DNA of 64,000 bases from Rhodococcus jostii NBRC 16295 (GTDB lineage Bacteria > Actinomycetota > Actinomycetes > Mycobacteriales > Mycobacteriaceae), in the NCBI RefSeq assembly GCF_001894825.1, contig NZ_BCWY01000004.1, positions 186,001 to 250,000 of the forward strand, in the 5' to 3' direction. The stretch's first letter is position 1; every line of letters starts with the position of its first letter. The notes beneath the pieces were generated by a model. That model worked only from the letters and a program-made list of their open reading frames with translations. It was not told where the DNA came from and made no database searches. Below are positions 22,428 through 31,156 of this stretch, one piece after another. The translations under genes and the position numbers were made by a program.

Positions 22428-23096
22428 ATGCGTGGACGAATTGCGGTACTTGCGGCGTGTGTCGGTGTGCTCGTTTCCACCGCGGCCGGCGAAGCACAGG
22501 CCTCGCCCACGCCGCTGAATGACGTGGCTGCGGTGCACGCGGCACTCCAGTCGGCTGCCATGCCGATCAGCACCCGCACCGCGCAGTCGATCGCGACGAC
22601 CATCGAACGCGTCGCGAGCGGGGCGCCGCGATACAACTACTTCCCCCGATCGGTTCACCTCGTCGAGGGCACGGCCCAGCCGTTCCTCTACGACACCACG
22701 GCCGCGGACTGCCTCCCCGCCGGCTTCGGCGAACAGAACGATTCGGTCGGCATCGCACGAGCAATAGCCGGCCCCGCCGTCGACGAGAACCTGCCCGTCC
22801 CCGTCATTCCGCCGGGGAAGGTCAACGTCTTCTTCAGCGGGATGAACACGGCGATGTCGTCGCCGTTGCAGGCTGACCTCGTCGAAGTCGCGTGGCTGAA
22901 CCTGAACACCATGCAGTCGGGGCGAGCACCGCTCTATCAAGAACGCCCCGCCGACTACATCGTCACGTTGTCCAACACCCTCGAGACGGGCAGGGGCACA
23001 ATCGTGTTCGCCGTATTCGGAAGCATCCTCGACAACACCAGCAGAGCGCTGCCCCCGTGCGATTACGCGCCGGTGGTCGGCGTCGTCCAGGCGTGA
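22428..23096 (+). CDS. Secreted protein of unknown function
   Basis: This is a 222-residue protein with a clear Sec signal peptide: a charged MRGR start, then a hydrophobic IAVLAACVGVLVSTAA core and a likely signal-peptidase I site after AQA near residue 26. The mature part has no membrane helix. It contains two cysteines (near residues 91 and 214, in DCLPAGF and PPCDYAP) that could form a disulfide, and an IPPGKVNVFFSGMNTAMSSP segment. Similar secreted proteins occur in mycolic-acid-containing actinobacteria, but I recognise no named domain. The gene stands alone. On its 3' side it meets the convergent remnant of an HNH endonuclease gene, whose out-of-family tail reads into it antisense. Confidence 0.7.
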   Translation: MRGRIAVLAACVGVLVSTAAGEAQASPTPLNDVAAVHAALQSAAMPISTRTAQSIATTIERVASGAPRYNYFPRSVHLVEGTAQPFLYDTTAADCLPAGFGEQNDSVGIARAIAGPAVDENLPVPVIPPGKVNVFFSGMNTAMSSPLQADLVEVAWLNLNTMQSGRAPLYQERPADYIVTLSNTLETGRGTIVFAVFGSILDNTSRALPPCDYAPVVGVVQA

Positions 23097-23104
23097 CCGC
23101 ACGA

Positions 23105-24076
23105 TCATGACGCGCGCAGGTGCGCCGGGGTTCCTTCGCATAGTTGCACGCCTCGCACAGGCCGGACCCGTTGCGCGCACTGGTCGGACCCGACTTGCCG
23201 TGCGGGCGGATGTGGTCGTGATGGCGGATCGGCGCATCGCACCACGGCGTTCGGCAGGTCCGGTCGCGGAGGTCGATCAGCTTCGCCAGACCCTTCGGGA
23301 ACATCCGGGACTGCGATTCCATCGCCGTCAGCGCCCCCGACTGCGGGCAGGCGTACACGCGCTGCAGCGACACCTCGGTATCCGCACTCACCGCGTCGGC
23401 CACCCACTGACGGGCGATCCCCGCGGGCACCGGCCCGTACCCGTGCAACTGCGCCGGCTCGTTCCCACCAGCGAGCAGCGTTTCGTCCGACAACACCAGG
23501 TTCACCGCCACCGGCACACCGGAAGCCACGGCCTGTCCGGTGCCGCGTGCGAACAGCAGGTCCACCATCACCTGATTGCGAGTCCGTCCATCGCCGTTTC
23601 CCCTGGCGATGAGACTGTCCGCATCGCGGCCCAAGGTGGCCTGCAAGCATACGGCCTGCACCACCGGCATCAACACGCTGAGGTACGCCATGGAGTCCGG
23701 TGCGGGCCGCGTCGTCACCCGCCGTTCCGACACCGCCTTCTTATTCCGGCGGACCACGGCCGCGGCGTCGAGTTCTACCGCCAACGCCCGCGAACCCCAG
23801 ATGCCGCCCACCGCGGTTGGGTGATTCCCTGCGCGCCAACGCAATCTGCGACGCGATCCCCCGGTCCCACTCGGCGCGCGGCACGCTGTCAGCCTTCCGC
23901 TCCGCCCGAATGCAGGTCGCGACGGCATCGGTGATCACAGCCTGTGCCGCACACCCCACCGACTTCAACGTTTCGATCGCATCGAGCCACTCGATCCCCA
24001 AGCCGGCATTCCCACCGGCCTCGACACACCGCAGCCGCGCGGTGAACACAAGCAACTCGTCCAGATCCGGTGCCAT
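23105..24076 (-). pseudogene. Decayed DUF222/HNH (13E12-type) endonuclease gene
   Basis: Two frames together encode one recognisable protein. The N-terminal half starts at ATG 24076 (MAPDLDELLVFTARL) and reaches the family motif ARRESPNRGGRHLG near 23800. The C-terminal half continues in another frame with SRALAVELDAAAVVRR, a RVTTRPAPDSMAYL motif and the HNH block CRTPWCDAPIRHHDHIRPHG ending GLCEACNYAKE. About 60-80 residues normally present between these blocks are missing, so an internal deletion with a frameshift lies near 23795-23810. After CNYAKE the family-typical tail is also lost, and the C-terminal frame runs on antisense into the neighbouring gene, to 22963. The family is a multicopy, mobile-like group in actinobacteria (related to the mycobacterial REP13E12 repeats). 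A non-functional relic is the simplest reading. Confidence 0.8.
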
Positions 24077-24205
24077 CAATTCCCCCACAACCAACCTCCC
24101 CCAAGGTCGTTCGAATATGTGTTCGACTGTATCAATCGAGCCCGGACAGGGCAATACCCCGGTCGTCGACTGGGTAACGTGGGCACGATCGGGGAGGGAG
24201 GTGTG

Positions 24206-25429
24206 ATGACGGAGCGGGCTCAGCCGAAGTGGCGCAAGAGTATCTGGATGGATGTGACAGTGGTCGTGTCGGTGGTTGCGGCGGGGACCGTGGTTGCGGG
24301 CCTGTCGAACGAGCCTCCGGTGGAGATTCCGGGTTGTGACGTCGTCGTGCCACCGACGGAACCCAGGCGCTTCAGCGTCGGGTATTCTCCGTCGCAGGAT
24401 TACGACAACGCGAAGTATCCGTGGTTCTCCGGTGCGAAGGCGACGGCGATGACCGACGCGATTCTCGAGTCGCTGCCCGGTGATGTGGACGTGGTGTTTG
24501 CCAGTCCCGTCGAGTCTTTCGAGTTTCAACCGATCGACGACATCGCGCAATCGCAGTTGCCCGACTTCGTCGACGCGGAACTGTTCAACGGGTCGACCAG
24601 CGCCCGCGGGTCGCTCATTCGCGACGGACATGTCGGCACGTTGACGGTGGATGTCCGTTCCTGGGATCGGCCGATACCGCCGTGTATTGCCGGTGCACAG
24701 GACCGACGGGACGAGCTTCCGAACGGCACCGTGCTCGATTCGCAGGACACGGTGGCGGACATCGGCGGGGTGCGGAGTGTGCGCCGCACCGTGGTGGCGT
24801 ACCTACCCGACGGAACCAGGGTGGTGGCCCGGTCCGACGACAGCGCGCGCATCCCACTGACCCTCGAGGAGCTCAGTGCTGTTACCACGACGCCGGATTT
24901 GGCTGTCACAGCCGAGGTTCCGCCGGGCACACTGCCACCGATGCCTCCGTGCAGTGCGGATTCGAATGGGACGGGACCTGTGTTGACGCGAGAATCCGTT
25001 GCCGAACTCAACCGGGCGCTCGACGAGCGGTGGGCCGCGGCGCCGCGCACGGGCAGCTCCCTGGATCGTCCGCTCGGATCGCTGCGTCCGGGAGATTTCG
25101 GCAAAGACAATGTGTGCGAAGCGCTCACGGCCACATCCGGGGGTAGCTCCGGGCGGCTCGAGATCTCGATCCGGAGTGGCAGAGATGCGCGGTCGCCTCA
25201 CGAGCAACTTCTCTCGGAACTCGATCGGGACCGGAAGGCCGAGACACTGCCGGACGGTTCTGTCATCGTCCGCGCGTCCTATCCTTCGAACGGCAGTGAA
25301 TTCGTGTCGATTACCAGGCCGTCCGGTGCCCAGGTCGTGGTCAGCGCCTCTGCACCCGGAGCGTCCGCGTCGCCGTTGTCCTTGGCGGAACTCGAGTTCA
25401 TCGCGACCACACCGGGGCTCGCGTCATGA
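24206..25429 (+). CDS. Membrane-anchored extracytoplasmic protein of unknown function
   Basis: The protein is 407 residues from ATG 24206; a GTG immediately before it (24203) is an alternative, and a GGGAGGGAGG ribosome site precedes both. One N-terminal hydrophobic segment at about residues 14-33 (VTVVVSVVAAGTVVAGLS), preceded by basic residues, suggests a signal anchor with the rest outside. The exported part seems to contain two related halves. Each has a cysteine-containing proline-rich start (CDVVVPPTEP; PPMPPCSADS), an LRPGDFG- or Q-rich middle, and a DGS/DGT-R-V-x-R strand pair ending in LTLEELSAVTTTPDLA or LSLAELEFIATTPGLA. This internal duplication is visible by eye. No known domain was recognised. 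It lies alone between the endonuclease relic and a convergent methyltransferase gene (24 bp apart). Confidence 0.65.
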   Translation: MTERAQPKWRKSIWMDVTVVVSVVAAGTVVAGLSNEPPVEIPGCDVVVPPTEPRRFSVGYSPSQDYDNAKYPWFSGAKATAMTDAILESLPGDVDVVFASPVESFEFQPIDDIAQSQLPDFVDAELFNGSTSARGSLIRDGHVGTLTVDVRSWDRPIPPCIAGAQDRRDELPNGTVLDSQDTVADIGGVRSVRRTVVAYLPDGTRVVARSDDSARIPLTLEELSAVTTTPDLAVTAEVPPGTLPPMPPCSADSNGTGPVLTRESVAELNRALDERWAAAPRTGSSLDRPLGSLRPGDFGKDNVCEALTATSGGSSGRLEISIRSGRDARSPHEQLLSELDRDRKAETLPDGSVIVRASYPSNGSEFVSITRPSGAQVVVSASAPGASASPLSLAELEFIATTPGLAS

Positions 25430-25453
25430 GCACCATCGACCCGGCAGTGCTCG

Positions 25454-26290
25454 CTACCACTTCCGTGCGGTGAGCAGGAGGTACTCCCAATTCATCACGG
25501 TGCTGCCGGTTCCGTAGTCGTAGCGACGTGCGAGATCGGCGAGTTCGCGGTCCAGTGCGGCCACCCGGTCGGGGTCGCCGGCGATGTTCCGGTACACCGC
25601 GATGGTCGGGCCGTAACGGGTCTTGAAGTAGTCGCGGAAGTCTTCCGGTGATCGGAACTGGTCGACGCGCAACGTCTTCCGGGTCGCCACGACATCGGTG
25701 ACCCGATGGGAGAACAAGGCCCGGACGTGGTCTTCGCGTCCCCACAGCGGCGGGGGCTGCGCACCGGGAGGGGGCGGTGGTGCGTACGGTTTCATCGTGG
25801 CGAACATCTGACCGATGAATCCTTCGGGCGTCCAGCTGAGCAGGCTGATCGTTCCACCGGGCCGGCAGACACGGACCAGTTCGTCGGCGCTCGCCTGATG
25901 GTGTGGGGCGAACATGACGCCGACGCAGGACATCACGGTGTCGAATTCGTCGTCGGCGAACGGCATGGCCTCGGCGTCGGCCTGCTGCCATTCCACGTGG
26001 GCTCCGACTTCGGCGGCGCGTCGGCGTCCGGCGTCGAACAATTCGGGGGTGAGATCGCCGGCCACGACGCTCGCGCCTGACAGCGCCGCGGGGATGGCGG
26101 CGTTGCCGGATCCTGCCGCGACGTCGAGAACACGGTCACCGGGCCTGATGCGGCTTGCCTGGACCAGGGTGGGCCCGAGGTCCGCGATGATGTCGGTGGC
26201 CAGGGCGGGATAGTCGCCGAGTGCCCACATCGCGCGGTGTTTGTTCTTCAGTTCGCGGTCGGCGTGCACTGCGTCGATCGTGTCATCCAT
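25454..26290 (-). CDS. Class I SAM-dependent methyltransferase
   Basis: The protein is 278 residues from ATG 26290; a longer frame to 26386 adds a low-complexity arginine-rich lead that is unlikely to be translated. The SAM-binding motif I reads VLDVAAGSGNAAIPAA near residue 54. Acidic post-I residues (VAGDLTPELF) follow, then motif II/III as ADAEAMPFADDEFDTVMSCVGVMF and LVRVCRPGGTISLLSW. This is the Methyltransf_11/UbiE-like pattern. A proline-rich insertion (APPPPPGAQPPP) near residue 170 is unusual. The substrate is unknown. It is downstream of, and co-oriented with, the large LuxR-type regulator (106 bp gap), so it could be that regulator's target or simply share its transcript. Confidence 0.82.
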   Translation of the reverse strand: MDDTIDAVHADRELKNKHRAMWALGDYPALATDIIADLGPTLVQASRIRPGDRVLDVAAGSGNAAIPAALSGASVVAGDLTPELFDAGRRRAAEVGAHVEWQQADAEAMPFADDEFDTVMSCVGVMFAPHHQASADELVRVCRPGGTISLLSWTPEGFIGQMFATMKPYAPPPPPGAQPPPLWGREDHVRALFSHRVTDVVATRKTLRVDQFRSPEDFRDYFKTRYGPTIAVYRNIAGDPDRVAALDRELADLARRYDYGTGSTVMNWEYLLLTARKW

Positions 26291-26396
26291 GTCGGAACTC
26301 CAGGGAGGTCGGCTGCGTCGGTTGCGTTCCAGCCTGGGCGGACGGCGTCGTCTCCGACAGGCACCCTCGGGGTGGGTTCCGGTCACCCCGGGGCCG

Positions 26397-29099
26397 TCAA
26401 TCCTGGTCGCGGAACTGCGCGGCGAGTTCGCTGCGCGAGCGGATGCCGAGCTTCGCGTAGACCCGGGTCAGGTGGTACTGCACGGTCTTGACGGACAGGA
26501 ACAGCTCTCCCGCCGCCTCCTTGTTGCTGGCCCCGCCCGCGACGAGTTCCGTCACGGCGCGTTCCTGCGGAGTCAGTTCGTCGAGTGTGAACCGGCTGCG
26601 TTTGAGGTTGAGGCCGCCGGCCTTCAGTTCGCGGTCGCACCGCTGCACGTAGGAGGTGGCGCCGAGCGCGAAGTAGCTTTCTCGGGCGGCCTGCATGACG
26701 GCGTCCGCCTCGCGCCGCTTGCCTGCCCGGCGCAGGGTCTGGCCGTAGGCGAAGTTGACGCGGGCGCGGTCGTAGGGGAGCGGCAAGGTGTCGAGATGCG
26801 TCAACGCCTTCTCGAAGACGTCCCGGGCACCGTCGATGTCGCCTCGCGCGCCGGCGATCCGGCCGCGAGCGTAGCCGAGTCGCGCCATCGCGGACCGGTG
26901 CCCCCGCTCCGCGGCTCGTTCCTCGTGGGGGATGAGGAAGGTGTCTGCGTCGTCGACGCGACCGGCCATCACGAGCGCGTTCGCGTAGACGTCGGGCCAC
27001 TGCCAGAAGCCGGGTTCGTCGATGCCCTCCCGGGGTTGCAGACGGGTGAGTGGCTCCAGCGCCCTGATGACGGTGGCGTAGTCGGCCTCGACCTCGGCGC
27101 ACTGGGCGCGCGCCAGTGAAGCCGGAATGAACATCATCGGGTAGTCGTGCGAACTCGCCGCCGCAAGACGGAGGTGCTCCCGTGCCGCGGGCCAGTTGCC
27201 GCGCAGCGCGTGGGTCTGCGCGCCGGTCCAGTGCACAAGGGGCCGGACGAGGTCGAGCGCGGCGTCCTCGAGTTGGTGCCCGGCACGGTCGACGGTGGCG
27301 ATGGCGCCGCTCCAGTCGCCGAGGGCGAATTGTGTTCGCGCCAGCCAGGCTTGCGCCCACAGCGAGATGCGCGTCGAGCCCATCCGGAAGGCCGTCGGGA
27401 CGGCGCTCTCGAGTTCCTGACGTGCCGATTCGGGATCGTCCAGCGCCAGGTCGAGCCAGCCCCGGGCCATGTCGAAGCGCTGGGACTGGGCACCGAGGGC
27501 GATCTTCGCGGACAGTGTGTCGTATGCGGCCCGCGCCTCCCCGATCCGACCCGTGGCAGCGAGTCCGAGTCCCATGATCGCCGCCGATTCGACGGCCGAC
27601 GGATCACACGGGTCGACGAGAGCGACTGCCCGGCTGGCCCATTCGACGAGGTCCGGTCCGTGCCAGCGGACGAGTGAGTCCAGGACGCGGCGCTGACAGA
27701 TCAGCGCGGCGGTGGCCGGATCGGTAGCCGGGTCGCATGCGGACCACGACTGGGTGAGCAGCAGATCGGCCTCCGCGGGACGCCCCCGGAGGATCGCGAG
27801 GTAACCGAGCACGGCGTCGCGTAACGGACTCTCCGGGAAGCTCTCGATTTCCGGTGCGAAAGCCAGTGCCTGCGGAAGGTTGCTGGCACCGACGAGAGCG
27901 TCCACGGCGCGGATGAGGCGTTGTTCGCGTTCGCCGCGGTCCGCGGTGAGGCGGCTCGACTTGATCAGTGCGTCCGCGACCGCCGACCACGCCCCGACGG
28001 CCGCCCTGCGCGCGGAGTATTTGTCGAGTTCGTCCGCGAGTGCGGGATCGGCGAACGGGGCGGCAGCGGCGCGATGGTCCAGTCGCCTGCCCTCGTCCTC
28101 GACGATCCGTGCGGCATGGTCGTGCAGGTCGCGCAGTCGGATCGGCCCGAGGCTGCGGTATACGGCGGCGCGGGTGAGCGGTGACGGGAAGGTCAGCACG
28201 GTCACGCCGCGACGCTCGCCGACGGTGAGAAGGCCTGCCCGATGGATTTCGTCGAGGGCCTCCACCGGATGCTCGATGCCGGCGAGTGCGGCAGCGTCGG
28301 CGAATCGGGGATCCCCGGCGAGGACGGCAGCCGATTCGACGAGCGTGCGGGCGGGGGGCGAGCACGCCGACAGCCGCGCCAGTACCTTCGCGGCGAAGGT
28401 GCGCGGCACCGGGAGGACAGGTTGCCACTGGCCCCACGCGCTCGGATCGACTTCCTGCAGAAGCTGCGTGAGGTGCCGAGGGTTCCCGGCAGTGTGCTGA
28501 ACCAGTTGGTGCGCCACCGGGACCGGAAGGGCGACGTGCGCAAGGTCGTTCGCGAGTCTCCGGAGGTCGGACGCATCGAGTGGGCGCACGCGTATCCGGT
28601 GCCGCCGATGCCGGTCGAGAAGGTCGAGAACGGTCGCGGGAACACCGTCGGGCGGCTCCGAGTTCGTGACCAGGACGATCATGGCCGGCCGGTCGAGGAG
28701 ATGCACGGCGGACGTCAAAGCCTGCAGCGAGACGACGTCGGCCCAGTGCGCGTCGTCGAGCACGACGACGAACGGTTCGTCTCCGGCACGTGTGGCCACG
28801 GCCGCGACGAGGTCGCGGGCGACGTCGACGGGGTCCTCCGACGTCACGCCCGCACCCAGGAGCTGTTCGGCGACGCCGAAGGGATGACCGGACGCCCACG
28901 GCGCGCAGACTGCCGAGAACGCGGGCAGGCCGGGATGCGCGGCGAGGAAGTGCTCCACGAGCGTGGTCTTGCCGATGCCCGGAACACCCTCGACCACGAC
29001 GACGACCGGCACGTTCTCGGTCGCCTCCTGCAGGACGGCCGCGAGTTCGGCGAGCTCGCGGGAACGTCCGACAAGCTCCATGTTGCCTGGATCACTCAC
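26397..29099 (-). CDS. Large ATP-binding LuxR-family (LAL-type) transcriptional regulator
   Basis: The protein is about 900 residues. The start is uncertain between GTG 29108, GTG 29099 and ATG 29081 (MELVGRSREL); I use 29099. The N-terminal AAA/STAND ATPase has Walker A GVPGIGKTTLVEHF near residue 41 and Walker B VVVLDDAHWAD near 115. The long middle is alpha-helical and TPR-like (ARGWLDLALDDPESARQELE and similar repeats). The C-terminal 60 residues are a LuxR HTH (LTPQERAVTELVAGGASNKEAA, then LFLSVKTVQYHLTRVYAKLGI). This is the MalT/LAL architecture, in which inducer and ATP binding control DNA binding. It is divergent from korA across about 120 bp, so control of korAB or of the downstream methyltransferase is plausible but unproven. 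Confidence 0.88.
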   Translation of the reverse strand: MSDPGNMELVGRSRELAELAAVLQEATENVPVVVVVEGVPGIGKTTLVEHFLAAHPGLPAFSAVCAPWASGHPFGVAEQLLGAGVTSEDPVDVARDLVAAVATRAGDEPFVVVLDDAHWADVVSLQALTSAVHLLDRPAMIVLVTNSEPPDGVPATVLDLLDRHRRHRIRVRPLDASDLRRLANDLAHVALPVPVAHQLVQHTAGNPRHLTQLLQEVDPSAWGQWQPVLPVPRTFAAKVLARLSACSPPARTLVESAAVLAGDPRFADAAALAGIEHPVEALDEIHRAGLLTVGERRGVTVLTFPSPLTRAAVYRSLGPIRLRDLHDHAARIVEDEGRRLDHRAAAAPFADPALADELDKYSARRAAVGAWSAVADALIKSSRLTADRGEREQRLIRAVDALVGASNLPQALAFAPEIESFPESPLRDAVLGYLAILRGRPAEADLLLTQSWSACDPATDPATAALICQRRVLDSLVRWHGPDLVEWASRAVALVDPCDPSAVESAAIMGLGLAATGRIGEARAAYDTLSAKIALGAQSQRFDMARGWLDLALDDPESARQELESAVPTAFRMGSTRISLWAQAWLARTQFALGDWSGAIATVDRAGHQLEDAALDLVRPLVHWTGAQTHALRGNWPAAREHLRLAAASSHDYPMMFIPASLARAQCAEVEADYATVIRALEPLTRLQPREGIDEPGFWQWPDVYANALVMAGRVDDADTFLIPHEERAAERGHRSAMARLGYARGRIAGARGDIDGARDVFEKALTHLDTLPLPYDRARVNFAYGQTLRRAGKRREADAVMQAARESYFALGATSYVQRCDRELKAGGLNLKRSRFTLDELTPQERAVTELVAGGASNKEAAGELFLSVKTVQYHLTRVYAKLGIRSRSELAAQFRDQD

Positions 29100-29221
29100 A
29101 CCACTCACCGTATCGCGACGCGTTTTTTCGGCGTGTGCCTGGCGAAAACGTGGATCGCTTGTAACGTGAAGTGAGAAGCTGCTGGTCAGCTCGACCACGA
29201 GTCGAAGGATTCGGTGCATTC

Positions 29222-31156
29222 ATGACGACGGAGGCGAACTCCACAAAGCTGGAGCGGGTGGCCATCCGCTTTGCCGGCGACTCGGGCGACGGCATGCAGT
29301 TGACCGGCGACCGGTTCACGTCGGAGGCGGCGGCGTTCGGAAACGACCTCGCCACCCAGCCCAACTTCCCCGCCGAGATCCGGGCGCCGCAGGGCACGCT
29401 CCCGGGTGTGTCGTCGTTCCAGATCCAGATCGCGGACTACGACATCCTCACAGCCGGCGACCGCCCGGACGTCCTGGTCGCGATGAACCCGGCGGCGTTG
29501 AAGGCGAACCTGGCCGATCTGCCGCGCGGCGGCATGATCATCGTCAACACGGACGAGTTCACCAAACGGAATCTCGCGAAGGTCGGGTACACCGCCAGCC
29601 CCCTCGACGACGACTCCCTCGAGGACTACGTCGTGCACCCGGTGGCGATGTCGACGTTGACGGTCGGCGCGGTGGAACCCGCCGGCCTGAGCCGCAAGGA
29701 TGGCGAGCGGGCGAAGAACATGTTCGCCCTCGGGCTGCTGTCGTGGATGTACAACCGGCCCACGCACAGCATCGAGCGGTTCCTGCAGACCAAGTTCGCC
29801 GCGAAGCCGCAGATCGCGGAGGGCAACCTGCTCGCGTTCAAGGCCGGGTGGAATTACGGGGAGACGACGGAGAGCTTCGCGACCACCTACGAGGTGTCGG
29901 CGGCGACGCTCCCGCCCGCCACGTACCGCCAGGTCACCGGAAATACCGCACTGGCCTACGGGGTGGTGACGGCGGGCCGGCTGGCGTCGCGGGACGTCTT
30001 TCTCGGGACCTATCCGATCACCCCGGCGTCGGACATCCTGCACGAACTGACCAAGCACCGGAACCTCGGCGTCACCACGTTCCAGGCCGAGGACGAGATC
30101 GCGGGGATCGGCGCGGCGCTGGGCGCGTCGATCGGAGGTGCTCTCGGCGTGACGAGCACGTCCGGTCCCGGGCTGGCGCTGAAGAGCGAGGCGATCGGGC
30201 TGGCGGTGATGACGGAGGTGCCGCTCCTCGTCATCGACGTCCAGCGTGGTGGCCCCTCCACCGGCCTCCCGACGAAGACCGAACAATCGGACCTCTTGCA
30301 GGCGATGTACGGCCGCAACGGTGAGTCGCCCGTCGCCGTGATCGCGCCGCGCTCACCCGCGGACTGCTTCGAGGCCGCGGTCGAGGCCGCGCGGATCGCG
30401 TTCACGTACCGCACCCCGGTGCTGTTGCTGTCGGACGGCGCCATCGCGAACGGCAGCGAACCGTGGGCCATCCCGGACGTGTCCGCACTGGAGCGGATCG
30501 ATCCCGGCAGCGAGACGGCACCACCGGTGGACGGTGAGTTCGCGCCGTACGCCCGGGACCGGGACACGCTCGCGCGTGCTGTGGCGATACCGGGAACCCC
30601 CGGACTCGAACACCGCATCGGCGGTCTGGAGAAGGCCGACGGCAGCGGCGACATCTCCTACGATCCCGCCAACCACGACCTGATGGTCCGGTTGCGGCAG
30701 GCGAAGATCGACGGGATCGCGGTTCCCGACGTGGTCGTCGACGACCCTTCCGGGGAGGCCGACCTGTTGCTCGTCGGGTGGGGCAGCTCGTACGGGCCCA
30801 TCGGCGAGGCCTGCCGGCGTGCGCGTCGGGAGGGTAAGAAGGTGGCCCACGTACACGTGCGCAACCTCAACCCGCTGCCGGCGAATCTCGGTGCGGTGCT
30901 GCGCAGCTACGGCACCGTCGTCGCACCGGAGATGAATCTCGGCCAGCTGGCGATGATCCTGCGTTCGAGGTTCCTGGTCGACGTGCAGTCGGTGACGAAG
31001 GTGCAGGGACTCGCGTTTCTCAGCGACGAGCTACACGAGGTGATCGACACTGCCCTGACCGGAACGTTGCGTGAGCACGAGCTCGCGAAGACCACCGACG
31101 CGCTCGCGTCGGCGACCTACCGATCGACCGGACCCCGGTGGGAGGAATCGGTGTGA
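29222..31156 (+). CDS. korA: 2-oxoacid:ferredoxin oxidoreductase, fused gamma-alpha subunit (KorA)
   Basis: This is a 644-residue subunit combining the gamma domain (N-terminal ~200 residues, with FAGDSGDGMQLTGDRF near 15) and the alpha pyrimidine-binding domain (from ~225, with GTYPITPASDILHEL near 262 and TFQAEDEIAGIGAALGASIGG near 285). A C-terminal domain (LLLVGWGSSYGPIGEA, then HVRNLNPLP) completes it. Length and layout match the CoA-dependent KorA of mycobacteria, which with KorB oxidises 2-oxoglutarate to succinyl-CoA, reduces ferredoxin, and does so without an iron-sulfur delta subunit. ATG 29222 is used; the upstream in-frame extension to 29171 lies in the promoter. The stop overlaps the korB start by 4 bp. 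Specificity for 2-oxoglutarate over pyruvate is inferred from the family. Confidence 0.9.
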   Translation: MTTEANSTKLERVAIRFAGDSGDGMQLTGDRFTSEAAAFGNDLATQPNFPAEIRAPQGTLPGVSSFQIQIADYDILTAGDRPDVLVAMNPAALKANLADLPRGGMIIVNTDEFTKRNLAKVGYTASPLDDDSLEDYVVHPVAMSTLTVGAVEPAGLSRKDGERAKNMFALGLLSWMYNRPTHSIERFLQTKFAAKPQIAEGNLLAFKAGWNYGETTESFATTYEVSAATLPPATYRQVTGNTALAYGVVTAGRLASRDVFLGTYPITPASDILHELTKHRNLGVTTFQAEDEIAGIGAALGASIGGALGVTSTSGPGLALKSEAIGLAVMTEVPLLVIDVQRGGPSTGLPTKTEQSDLLQAMYGRNGESPVAVIAPRSPADCFEAAVEAARIAFTYRTPVLLLSDGAIANGSEPWAIPDVSALERIDPGSETAPPVDGEFAPYARDRDTLARAVAIPGTPGLEHRIGGLEKADGSGDISYDPANHDLMVRLRQAKIDGIAVPDVVVDDPSGEADLLLVGWGSSYGPIGEACRRARREGKKVAHVHVRNLNPLPANLGAVLRSYGTVVAPEMNLGQLAMILRSRFLVDVQSVTKVQGLAFLSDELHEVIDTALTGTLREHELAKTTDALASATYRSTGPRWEESV

